From Actinomycetes bacterium (GTDB lineage: Bacteria; Actinomycetota; Actinomycetes; Mycobacteriales; Mycobacteriaceae): DNA of 64,000 bases. Position 1 is the stretch's first letter. The number at the start of each line of letters is the position of its first letter. Positions 53,319 through 61,185 of the stretch are shown in pieces. The notes under the pieces are model-generated. The model had not been told where the DNA came from, searched no databases, and saw only the letters and a list, made by a program, of their open reading frames with translations. Both the position numbers and the translations under genes were made by a program. The DNA lies in contig JAEXZY010000027.1 of the NCBI GenBank assembly GCA_023404955.1, positions 1 to 64,000 on the forward strand, in the 5' to 3' direction.

Positions 53319-54176
53319 GTGACTCTGGAAATCTCCGGCTACGACGTGATCGACGATGACGACGACGATCCCGTCCTCGTCCTGGCGCCCAGCGGTGAGC
53401 CCGTCGACACCTGGCGGGAGAACTACCCCTATGACGACCGCATGTCGCGGGCGGAGTACGAGGAGCAGAAGCGGCTGCTGCAGATCGAGCTGCTGAAGCT
53501 GCAGAAGTGGAGTCAGGCCCACGGTCTTCGGCACGTGATCGTGTTCGAGGGCCGCGACGCCGCCGGCAAGGGCGGCACGATCAAACGCTTCATGGAGCAT
53601 CTCAACCCTCGCGGCGCGCGCGTCGTCGCGCTCGAGAAGCCCACCGAGAAGGAACAGACGCAGTGGTACTTCCAGCGCTACGTCACCCACCTGCCCGCCG
53701 CCGGGGAGATCGTGCTGTTCGACCGGTCCTGGTACAACCGTGCCGGCGTCGAACGCGTCATGGGCTACTGCTCGCCCAAACAGCACGCCGAGTTCATCCG
53801 GCAGGCCCCGCTGTTCGAGCAGATGCTGGTCAACGACGGCATCAGCCTGACCAAGCTGTGGTTCTCGGTGACGCAGTCCGAGCAGCGCACCCGGTTCACG
53901 ATCCGGCAGGTCGACCCGGTGCGGCAGTGGAAGCTCTCGCCCACCGATCTGGCCTCGCTGGACAAGTGGGACGACTACACCTCGGCCAAAGAGGACATGT
54001 TCGCCTGGACCGACACCGAGATTGCGCCGTGGATGGTGGTCAAGAGCAACGACAAGAAGCGCGCCCGCATCAACGCGATGCGCTACGTGCTGAGTAAATT
54101 CGACTACGACAACAAGGACCACGAGGTGGTCGGCCGGCCCGACCCGTTGATCGTGGGACGCGCGCTGGGCGACTGA
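53319..54176 (+). CDS. ppk2: polyphosphate kinase 2
   Basis: The 285-residue enzyme transfers phosphate between polyphosphate and nucleoside di- or monophosphates. It has Walker A EGRDAAGKGGTIKRF, then the lid and Walker B region VLFDRSWYNRAGVERVMGYC and KLWFSVTQSEQRTRF. It is a single-domain PPK2 with an acidic N-terminal extension (DVIDDDDDDPVLVL). Class I (GTP-making, as in M. tuberculosis Rv3232c) seems likely but was not tested. It starts at GTG 53319. Confidence 0.95.
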   Translation: MTLEISGYDVIDDDDDDPVLVLAPSGEPVDTWRENYPYDDRMSRAEYEEQKRLLQIELLKLQKWSQAHGLRHVIVFEGRDAAGKGGTIKRFMEHLNPRGARVVALEKPTEKEQTQWYFQRYVTHLPAAGEIVLFDRSWYNRAGVERVMGYCSPKQHAEFIRQAPLFEQMLVNDGISLTKLWFSVTQSEQRTRFTIRQVDPVRQWKLSPTDLASLDKWDDYTSAKEDMFAWTDTEIAPWMVVKSNDKKRARINAMRYVLSKFDYDNKDHEVVGRPDPLIVGRALGD

Positions 54177-54193
54177 CCCGTCTGTCCGCCAGA

Positions 54194-54217
54194 GGCGTCC
54201 CGAACAGGAAGGACGCC
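54194..54217 (+). promoter_or_regulatory. hairpin overlapping the ribosome binding site of the next gene
   Basis: GGCGTCC (54194-54200) can pair with GGACGCC (54211-54217). AGGAAGGA (54206-54213), the ribosome binding site for GTG 54221, lies in the loop and right arm. Confidence 0.35.
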
Positions 54218-54220
54218 GGA

Positions 54221-55105
54221 GTGCGTTTTCTCGCCACGCTGATGCTGTGGCTGCTGACCACCCTCGCGCTGGCGATCGCGGTCCCCGCCGGATGGGCGCA
54301 GCGCGACATCGTCGACGAGGACGGGTACGCCGCGCTGGCCGCCCGCGCGGCCGGTGACTCCCGGTTGCAGGACGCGATGGCCGGTGAGCTGACCACCCAG
54401 ATCATCGCCCTGGGCGGCGATAATGGCTATCAGCTCAACCCGCAGTTGGTCCGCACGGTCGCCGATTCCTACACCCGCAACGACGGCTTCCCCGGGCAGT
54501 TCGCGCAGGCCAACCGGATCGCGCATCGGTGGATGTTCACCGGCGCCGTACCCGAGGGCAATTCGACCGATCGGTGGCTGATCGACATCGCGCCAATGCT
54601 GTCGGACCCGTCGTTCCACGCGACACTGGGCAACCTCGACCTCGCGGTGCCGCCGACGCTGACCGTGCCGATCACCGTCGAATCACCCGATCTGCGCCCC
54701 GGCAAGCTGCGCCCGCTGGCCACCTGGGGCCCGTGGGCCAGCGTCGGCGCCGCGGTGCTGACCGGTCTGCTGGCGCTGCTGACCCTGGCCGCCGCCCGGT
54801 CGAAAGGCCGCGCGCTGTGCGCGCTCGGAGTGTCGGCGCTGCTGGTCGGTGCTGCCGGGTGGGCGGGCATAGAGATGGGTCGGCGCTTCATCGACGCGGC
54901 GGTCAACCGCACCAGCGGAGACATCCGCACCGTGGCCGAGGTGATGGTGCGCACTGCCGAGAACAGCGCGCACCATTGGCTCAACATCACACTGCTCGCC
55001 GGTATCGGGCTCGTCGTGGTCGGCGTGCTGGGCGCCACCGCGGGCGCGGCTCTGCGCCGGCCTACAGATGGTCCATCATCCGCGACATCGCCGCGTTCTC
55101 GATGA
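54221..55105 (+). CDS. membrane protein of unknown function
   Basis: The 294-residue protein has an N-terminal membrane segment (LMLWLLTTLALAIAVPAGWA), a large extracytoplasmic part (about 27-170) and three further segments (SVGAAVLTGLLALLTLAAA, LGVSALLVGAAGWAGIEM, LLAGIGLVVVGVLGATAG). I know no family name. The extracytoplasmic part is rich in Asp and Arg without Cys. AGGAAGGA lies 7 bases before GTG 54221 and could be hidden by a hairpin. It follows ppk2 by 44 bases and overlaps the small convergent gene by 44 bases. Confidence 0.75.
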   Translation: MRFLATLMLWLLTTLALAIAVPAGWAQRDIVDEDGYAALAARAAGDSRLQDAMAGELTTQIIALGGDNGYQLNPQLVRTVADSYTRNDGFPGQFAQANRIAHRWMFTGAVPEGNSTDRWLIDIAPMLSDPSFHATLGNLDLAVPPTLTVPITVESPDLRPGKLRPLATWGPWASVGAAVLTGLLALLTLAAARSKGRALCALGVSALLVGAAGWAGIEMGRRFIDAAVNRTSGDIRTVAEVMVRTAENSAHHWLNITLLAGIGLVVVGVLGATAGAALRRPTDGPSSATSPRSR

Positions 55106-55217
55106 AATCGTGATGGTGCGGATGCAGGTGCACGTCCCAGTCTGACCTGACGTGCTTCGGGTGCTTGGCCCGCCAGTTCGTCAGTGCCGATGTCGGGCGC
55201 GGCATGTGGATCGTCAT
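55062..55217 (-). CDS. 51-residue small protein, His-rich
   Basis: The frame encodes MTIHMPRPTSALTNWRAKHP and ends HLHPHHHDFIENAAMSRMMD plus two residues. AAGGGGGAC lies close before ATG 55217, one of the strongest ribosome binding sites in the window, which argues that it is translated. The seven His residues in the second half could bind metal. The 3' end overlaps the end of the 54221-55105 gene on the other strand. I recognise no family. It would be missed by size-limited gene calling. Confidence 0.6.
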   Translation of the reverse strand: MTIHMPRPTSALTNWRAKHPKHVRSDWDVHLHPHHHDFIENAAMSRMMDHL

Positions 55218-55319
55218 TGGAGTCCCCCTTCGTTCGATTTCCCCGAGGGAATCGTCGCGCGCGTCAACGGCGTCATTCTCAGTGGTGCGGTACTGATTTT
55301 TCTGCGGCTCTCGGGTGCT

Positions 55320-55739
55320 ATGCCTGAGTACGTGGACGAGCACACGATGCGAGCCCTCATCGATCGCCACATCGAGGCCGAAGGCCGTGGTGACATCGAT
55401 GCGGCGGTCGCGGTCTACACCGACGACGTCGAGCACGATGTTGTCGGGTTCCCCGAGGGAGTGCGCCACGGCCGGGACGGAGCCCGGGAGTTCTACCTCG
55501 AGCTGACCGCGAACTTCCGGTCCGAGACGTGGACGCAGCGCCGTAGTTTCGTCACCGACGACGCCATGATTCTCGAACAGGACATGACCGGAACGGTGAT
55601 CGGTTCGATGTTCGGACTCCCGGGACGAGGGCGGCGCATCACCTTCAGGATGCTGCACGTCTTCGAGTTCCGGGACGGGCTGATCAGCCGGGAGAACGTC
55701 TGGCTCGATGATGCGGCTGTCATCGCTCAGTTGAGCTGA
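55320..55739 (+). CDS. SnoaL-like (NTF2-fold) protein
   Basis: The 139-residue protein has DEHTMRALIDRHIEAEGRGD, DDVEHDVVGFPEGVRHGRDG and FEFRDGLISRENVWLDDAAV, the pattern of SnoaL-like polyketide-cyclase/isomerase folds. It may bind or isomerise a hydrophobic small molecule. A promoter could lie in the 102-base gap before it. Its 3' end overlaps the convergent LuxR gene by 20 bases, hinting at linked control. Confidence 0.85.
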   Translation: MPEYVDEHTMRALIDRHIEAEGRGDIDAAVAVYTDDVEHDVVGFPEGVRHGRDGAREFYLELTANFRSETWTQRRSFVTDDAMILEQDMTGTVIGSMFGLPGRGRRITFRMLHVFEFRDGLISRENVWLDDAAVIAQLS

Positions 55740-58341
55740 CCGGACTGTCGACCAGGAGCATCGCGAGTTCCTCCCGGCTCGTCGTGCCGGTCTTGGCCAT
55801 GGCGTTGTAGATGTGACTCTCGATCGTGCGGACGGATACCCCGAGCCGGGAAGCCATGTCGCGGTTGGAGATCGATTCCCCGAGTAGCCTGACGACCTCA
55901 CGCTCACGAGTCGTCAACGGAAGCGTGTCGACGCATCGCAGCAGAGTCGGCGTTCGGGCCCCACCGCAGGCCGCCGCCAACGCTTCGGCCCGTCGGGAAC
56001 ACCGCAGCCCGGAACCACGCAACCCCGCGGTGCGGAAACACATCGACGCGTGCGCTACCGCGTCGACAGCGGCGATGAGATCGCCCATCTCCTCGAATTG
56101 CAGTGACACGGTCTCGAGTTCGGCGGCGTCCGCGCACCGCAACGCCGCGGCGAAGCGCGCGGCGATCGACACACGCGGACCCTCGACATGGTGCTCGAGC
56201 TCGCGTAGCCGATCGGTGGTGGATGCGTCCCCGAACTGGGTCGCCGTCTGCAGACACAGCACCTCCGCGGCGAACTGACCACGCGCACCGGCGATCTCGG
56301 CCGCTTCCCGGACCACGGCGATGGCCTCACTGACTGCCTCCTGGGCGGCGGCCACCCATCCGTGGGCGATCGCGCGAGAGTAATCCAGATATCGCCAGCC
56401 GGGATGCCGGTCGGCCTCCATCGCGGCTTGCGCGCGGCATGCCTCGTGAACGCGTCCCCGCATGGCGAGCGCGGTGGTCATCAGGATCTCATACCGGTAG
56501 CGGAAACCGGTGGCGGTGTTCCAGGCCGTCACCCGCTGCAATGCCGCGGACAGATGGGTGCACGCCCGGTCCAGGTGACCCGCGCCCAGCTCGGCCTGGC
56601 CGGTCACGGCGATCGCGATCTGTCCGAACGGGGCACCGCGCGATGCCGTGGCGCGGCCGCGCATCATCTCGGCGACCTCGAAGGCCTTCGTCGTTTCGCC
56701 GGCAAGCAGCAGGGCATTGGTGTGCGCGTCGGAGATGACGATGAAGGCGCGCACAGGTATCGGGTAGCCGGCGTGGGCGGCGGCAGAGGCCTCTGCTGTC
56801 GCGCCGGCTTCACCGCAGGCCACTGCGACCGCCCACGCCGTCAACCGCCGCTCGAGACGGTCGGGAAGCGCGTTCGAATCGAGCGATCGCGCCACTGCCC
56901 GTGCAGTGTCGGGCGCGCCGAGGGCGGCGGCCGCGACACATCGAAAGGCGTCCAAACAGTGGCGCCCGGGTGACGCGGTGATCTCCGCACCATCGACGAC
57001 AGCCTGAGCGGCATCCGGATCGGCCAGGGTGAAGAACAGGTTGACCGCGCGCAAGAAGATCAGCCGTGCCTGTTCGAAGGCGGTGAGCGCGCCCATGTCC
57101 ACGGCGGCGAGCACGGCCTCAGCCGCCGCACCCTCGCCGCACCAGGAGAGAACGAAGGCGTGGATCAGACTGGCCTCCATTCCTCCTCCGCCCGCCGAGA
57201 TCGCTGCCTCGGCGAGCCGATTGGCCAGCGGCAGATTCAGCATCCAGGCTGCTCCGCGGGCCGCCTCGAGAAGCAGATCGATATCGGGCTCGAGGTCGGA
57301 CTCGACACTCAGCGCTGCCCGACGCACCACGGCGTGGACATCGTTGCGGTGCCCGTTCGTGGCGAGCTCTGCGGCGACGACGCCTCTAAGCCGGCGCAGC
57401 GTCGTGAGTGCGGCACGTCGGCGACGGACCTCGCCGTACAGCGGATGTGCCAGGCGCACAGACACGCAGCCGTCCGTGGAATCGCAGGTGATCAACCCGC
57501 GACGGTCCGCCTCCTCGACAGCCGTGGTGCCGGCGATACGCGTCAGGGACTTCAGGTCGAGGGGCTCCCCGACCGCGAGGATGTCGATGACATCACTGAC
57601 CGGCTCGGGCAGCCCGCCGGTGCGGGACTCGACCAGCTCGATGAGACCCGGTGGGACCACCGGATCGCCGGTCCAGGTCCACACCTCGTCGCCGCGGGCG
57701 AGCCGGCCGTCGGCCACCTCCTTCTCCACGATCAATCGGAGGTACAGCGGATTACCTTGCGTCAAACTCCAAAGGTGTTGTGCAGCACTCGAATCGATGA
57801 AGCCGCCGACGACACGGCACACCAGCTCCTCGACGTCTTCCAGGGTCAAAGGTTGGACGTCGAGCCGGTCGAACTCGCCGGCCTTCCACAGCTCCCGCGT
57901 CGCCTTCGCCAGCGGTTCGCCGGTCCGAAGTGTCAGAACCACTTTCGCCAGTCGGCGTTGAATGACCTGGTGCATCACGACGGTCGAAAGATCGTCGAGC
58001 AACGGCACATCGTCCACCACCACTACAACCGGCGCGCCGTCCGGCGACACCGTCAACGCGTGGATGACCGTGTGCACCAGCTCGAGGCTGTCGTCGCCAC
58101 CGGTCGCCGTCCACGGTGTCAGAGCGCCGAAAGGAAGATTCCGCGCCGCCGAGGTGCCCGCCACCCACCGGAGCTGCCATCCGCGAGCGGTGAATGCCTC
58201 CATCGTCTCCCGGACGATCCGGCTCTTTCCCACGCCTGCCTGGCCACTGACGACGATGCCCGCGGAACCAGGATCGAGCAGCGCGGCTTCGATGAGCCGT
58301 GTCTCCTGGGTGCGACCGGTGAGCGGCCACGTCAACCGCAC
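55720..58341 (-). CDS. large LuxR family regulator with N-terminal ATPase domain (LAL type)
   Basis: The 873-residue protein has an N-terminal NTPase with Walker A VSGQAGVGKSRIV and Walker B VVVVVDDVPLLDDLS. A long helical repeat region follows (about 330-790), and a C-terminal LuxR helix-turn-helix (LTTREREVVRLLGES, then NRDMASRLGVSVRTIESHIYNAM). This is the MalT/LAL architecture: ligand and ATP binding control DNA binding. It probably acts on neighbouring genes such as the SnoaL-like gene. GTG 58341 is used. Confidence 0.92.
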   Translation of the reverse strand: MRLTWPLTGRTQETRLIEAALLDPGSAGIVVSGQAGVGKSRIVRETMEAFTARGWQLRWVAGTSAARNLPFGALTPWTATGGDDSLELVHTVIHALTVSPDGAPVVVVVDDVPLLDDLSTVVMHQVIQRRLAKVVLTLRTGEPLAKATRELWKAGEFDRLDVQPLTLEDVEELVCRVVGGFIDSSAAQHLWSLTQGNPLYLRLIVEKEVADGRLARGDEVWTWTGDPVVPPGLIELVESRTGGLPEPVSDVIDILAVGEPLDLKSLTRIAGTTAVEEADRRGLITCDSTDGCVSVRLAHPLYGEVRRRRAALTTLRRLRGVVAAELATNGHRNDVHAVVRRAALSVESDLEPDIDLLLEAARGAAWMLNLPLANRLAEAAISAGGGGMEASLIHAFVLSWCGEGAAAEAVLAAVDMGALTAFEQARLIFLRAVNLFFTLADPDAAQAVVDGAEITASPGRHCLDAFRCVAAAALGAPDTARAVARSLDSNALPDRLERRLTAWAVAVACGEAGATAEASAAAHAGYPIPVRAFIVISDAHTNALLLAGETTKAFEVAEMMRGRATASRGAPFGQIAIAVTGQAELGAGHLDRACTHLSAALQRVTAWNTATGFRYRYEILMTTALAMRGRVHEACRAQAAMEADRHPGWRYLDYSRAIAHGWVAAAQEAVSEAIAVVREAAEIAGARGQFAAEVLCLQTATQFGDASTTDRLRELEHHVEGPRVSIAARFAAALRCADAAELETVSLQFEEMGDLIAAVDAVAHASMCFRTAGLRGSGLRCSRRAEALAAACGGARTPTLLRCVDTLPLTTREREVVRLLGESISNRDMASRLGVSVRTIESHIYNAMAKTGTTSREELAMLLVDSPVSSTER

Positions 58342-58668
58342 TCATCCAGGTTAGAAGGGCGGGCAGCTCCAGGGAAACACCTGCACGGAAAGCTTTTCGC
58401 GTGCTGTCCCCATTTGCTCGATTCTCACCATCTGACGACGGAGATCGCGGCATCCGCAGCTAACGGCAGTGAGATGGCTTAACTCTGTAGTCGTCACCAC
58501 ATTGCGCGAGATGTAGTGCGAGATCATGTGGGCGCTGACCTCTGCCTGCAGGCGATCAGAACTCGCGGCCCGGTATGACTGAGCAACGACATCCAGTCCG
58601 CCGGACGAATTGTCTCCGCCGCGGCCGAGTGTCGGGTCCGATCACCAGTGGGGCAGTCTGGTGTCACG
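58342..58668. other. intergenic region between the LAL regulator and the Ski2-like helicase
   Basis: This 327-base stretch holds no convincing gene on either strand. It is visibly richer in A and T than its flanks and should contain the two divergent promoters. GCGAGAT occurs twice, 12 bases apart (58506 and 58518), possibly paired half-sites of a regulator. Confidence 0.5.
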
Positions 58669-61185
58669 ATGACAACTGCCCGACCGCTCCTGGCGCCCCC
58701 GGCCGGCGCCGACCCCGACGAGCTGTTCACCGCGTTCGCCGCGTGGGCCGAAGACAGCGGCACACCGCTGTACCCCGCGCAGGAAGAGGCGTTGATCGAG
58801 TTCGTCAGCGGTGCCAACGTCGTGCTCGCGACGCCCACCGGGTCGGGAAAGTCCCTGGTTGCGACCGGGGCGCAGTACGCCGCGCTAGCGGCAGGTCGGC
58901 GCAGCTACTACACGGCCCCCATCAAGGCGTTGGTGAGCGAGAAGTTTTTCGCCCTGTGCGGTGTCTTCGGGGCCGAGAACGTCGGCATGCTCACCGGCGA
59001 CGCCGCGGTCAACGCGCACGCGCCGATCATCGTGTGCACGGCCGAGGTGCTCGCGAACACGGCGCTGCGGGAGGGTTCGGGCTCCGACATCGGCGTGGTC
59101 GTGATGGACGAGTTCCATTTTTACGGTGACCCCGACCGCGGCTGGGCCTGGCAGGTGCCGCTGCTGGAACTGCCTGCCGCGCAGTTCCTCCTGATGTCGG
59201 CGACGCTGGGCGACGTCACGTTCCTGCGGGAGGATCTGACCCGGCGCACCGGCCGGCCGACGGCGCTGGTGGCCCACGCCGAACGCCCGGTGCCGCTGTT
59301 CTATTCGTACGCGACGACTCCGATGCATGAGACCATCGGCGATCTACTGGACACCCGCCAGGCGCCGATCTACATCGTCCACTTCACCCAGGCCGCGGCG
59401 CTGGAGCGGGCGCAGGCGCTGATGAGCGTCAACGTCAGCACCAAGGCCGAAAAGGCCGCTATCGCCGAGCATCTCGGAGCGTTCCGGTTCTCCACTGCGT
59501 TCGGTGCGACGCTGTCGCGACTGGTGCGCCACGGTATCGGGGTGCATCACGCCGGCATGTTGCCCAAGTACCGGCGGCTGGTCGAGCAGCTCGCCCAGGC
59601 TGGACTGCTGAAGATCATCTGCGGCACCGACACGCTCGGTGTCGGCATCAACGTGCCGATCCGGACCGTGGTGTTCACCGCACTGTCGAAGTACGACGGG
59701 ACCCGCACCCGGCTCCTCACCGCGCGGGAGTTCCACCAGATCGCCGGGCGTGCGGGGCGGGCGGGCTACGACACCGCGGGCACCGTGGTGGTGCAGGCGC
59801 CCGACCACGAGGTGGAGAACCTCAAGCAGTTCGCGAAGGTCGCCGACGATCCGAAGAAGCGCCGAAAACTCGTGCGGCGCAAGGTGCCCGAGGGCATGGT
59901 GCCGTGGAGCGAGAAGACGATGACCCGGCTCGTGGACGCCGCACCTGAGCCGCTGACCAGCAACATGCGGGTGTTCACCGCGATGATCCTCGACGTCGTC
60001 GACCGCCCGGGCAACCCGTTCGAGGCGATGCGCCGGCTGCTCACCGACAATCACGAGCCGCGCAAGCGGCAACTCCGGCTGATTCGGGAGGCGGTCGGCA
60101 TCGCACGGTCGCTGTTGCAGGCCGGGGTGATCGAGCGGATGGCCGAGCCCGACGCCGACGGGCGCCGCTACCGGCTGACCGTTGACCTGCCGCGCGACTT
60201 CGCGCTGAACCAGCCGTTGTCCACGTTTGCGCTGGCCGCCATCGACGTGCTCGACCCTGACGCGGAAAGTTATGCGCGCGATGTGGTTTCGGTGATCGAG
60301 GCGACGCTGGAAGACCCTCGGCAGATCCTGGCGGCACAGCTGAAGAAGGCCAGGGGCGAGGCGGTGGCGGCGATGAAGGCCGAGGGCATCGAGTACGAGG
60401 AACGTATCGAACTGCTCGACGACGTCACCTACCCCAAGCCGCTCGACGAACTGCTGCGCGGGGTGTTCGAGATCTATGTGCAGACCAACCCGTGGGCAGC
60501 GGACGGGCAGCTCTCGCCGAAGTCCGTGGTGCGCGAGATGTGGGAGGGCGCCTTCACGTTCCGCGAGTACGTCAGCCTCTACGGGTTGACCCGGTCGGAG
60601 GGGGCGGTGCTGCGCTATCTGTCCGACGCAGTCAAGGCGCTGCGCTCGGGGGTGCCCGCCGCGGCGCGCACCGAGGAACTGACCGACATCACCGAGTGGC
60701 TCGCCGAACTCGTGCGGCAGGTCGATTCGAGTCTGCTCGACGAGTGGGAGCAGCTCACCAGTCCTGACGAGCCACTGGACGTGCCGGTGTCCGTGCCGGT
60801 GCGGCCGCGGCCCGTGACGGGCAACGAACGGGCGTTCACCGCGATGGTGCGCAACGCCCTGTTCCGCCGCGTCGAACTTTTCGCCCGAGAGCGGTGGGAT
60901 GAGCTGGGCGCGTTGGATTCCGGGTCGGGATGGTCGGCGCAGCATTGGCGCGGCATCGGTGACGAGTACTACGCCGAGCACGACGACGTCGGGATCGGTC
61001 CGAACGCCAGGGGTCCGGCGCTGCTCCTCATCGACCGCGGCACCGACGTGTGGCGGGTGCGCCAAATCCTCGACGACCCGGCCGGCGACCACGACTGGGG
61101 TATCGATGTCGAGGTCGATCTGGGCATGAGTGACGACGAGGGTGTGGCGGTGGTGCGCACGGTGAACGTCGGGCGGATGGACTAG
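58669..61185 (+). CDS. Ski2/Mtr4-like superfamily 2 helicase with DUF3516 C-terminus
   Basis: The 838-residue protein has Walker A LATPTGSGKSLVATGAQYAA, a DEFH box in VVMDEFHFYGD, motif III LLMSATLGD and motif VI QIAGRAGRAGYDTAG. The C-terminal half (about 420-838) is the actinobacterial DUF3516 extension. It is likely an RNA helicase for RNA turnover or ribosome biology, by analogy with the Ski2 group. ATG 58669 is preferred to the frame opening 21 bases upstream. It overlaps the convergent Vps62-like gene by four bases. Confidence 0.93.
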   Translation: MTTARPLLAPPAGADPDELFTAFAAWAEDSGTPLYPAQEEALIEFVSGANVVLATPTGSGKSLVATGAQYAALAAGRRSYYTAPIKALVSEKFFALCGVFGAENVGMLTGDAAVNAHAPIIVCTAEVLANTALREGSGSDIGVVVMDEFHFYGDPDRGWAWQVPLLELPAAQFLLMSATLGDVTFLREDLTRRTGRPTALVAHAERPVPLFYSYATTPMHETIGDLLDTRQAPIYIVHFTQAAALERAQALMSVNVSTKAEKAAIAEHLGAFRFSTAFGATLSRLVRHGIGVHHAGMLPKYRRLVEQLAQAGLLKIICGTDTLGVGINVPIRTVVFTALSKYDGTRTRLLTAREFHQIAGRAGRAGYDTAGTVVVQAPDHEVENLKQFAKVADDPKKRRKLVRRKVPEGMVPWSEKTMTRLVDAAPEPLTSNMRVFTAMILDVVDRPGNPFEAMRRLLTDNHEPRKRQLRLIREAVGIARSLLQAGVIERMAEPDADGRRYRLTVDLPRDFALNQPLSTFALAAIDVLDPDAESYARDVVSVIEATLEDPRQILAAQLKKARGEAVAAMKAEGIEYEERIELLDDVTYPKPLDELLRGVFEIYVQTNPWAADGQLSPKSVVREMWEGAFTFREYVSLYGLTRSEGAVLRYLSDAVKALRSGVPAAARTEELTDITEWLAELVRQVDSSLLDEWEQLTSPDEPLDVPVSVPVRPRPVTGNERAFTAMVRNALFRRVELFARERWDELGALDSGSGWSAQHWRGIGDEYYAEHDDVGIGPNARGPALLLIDRGTDVWRVRQILDDPAGDHDWGIDVEVDLGMSDDEGVAVVRTVNVGRMD

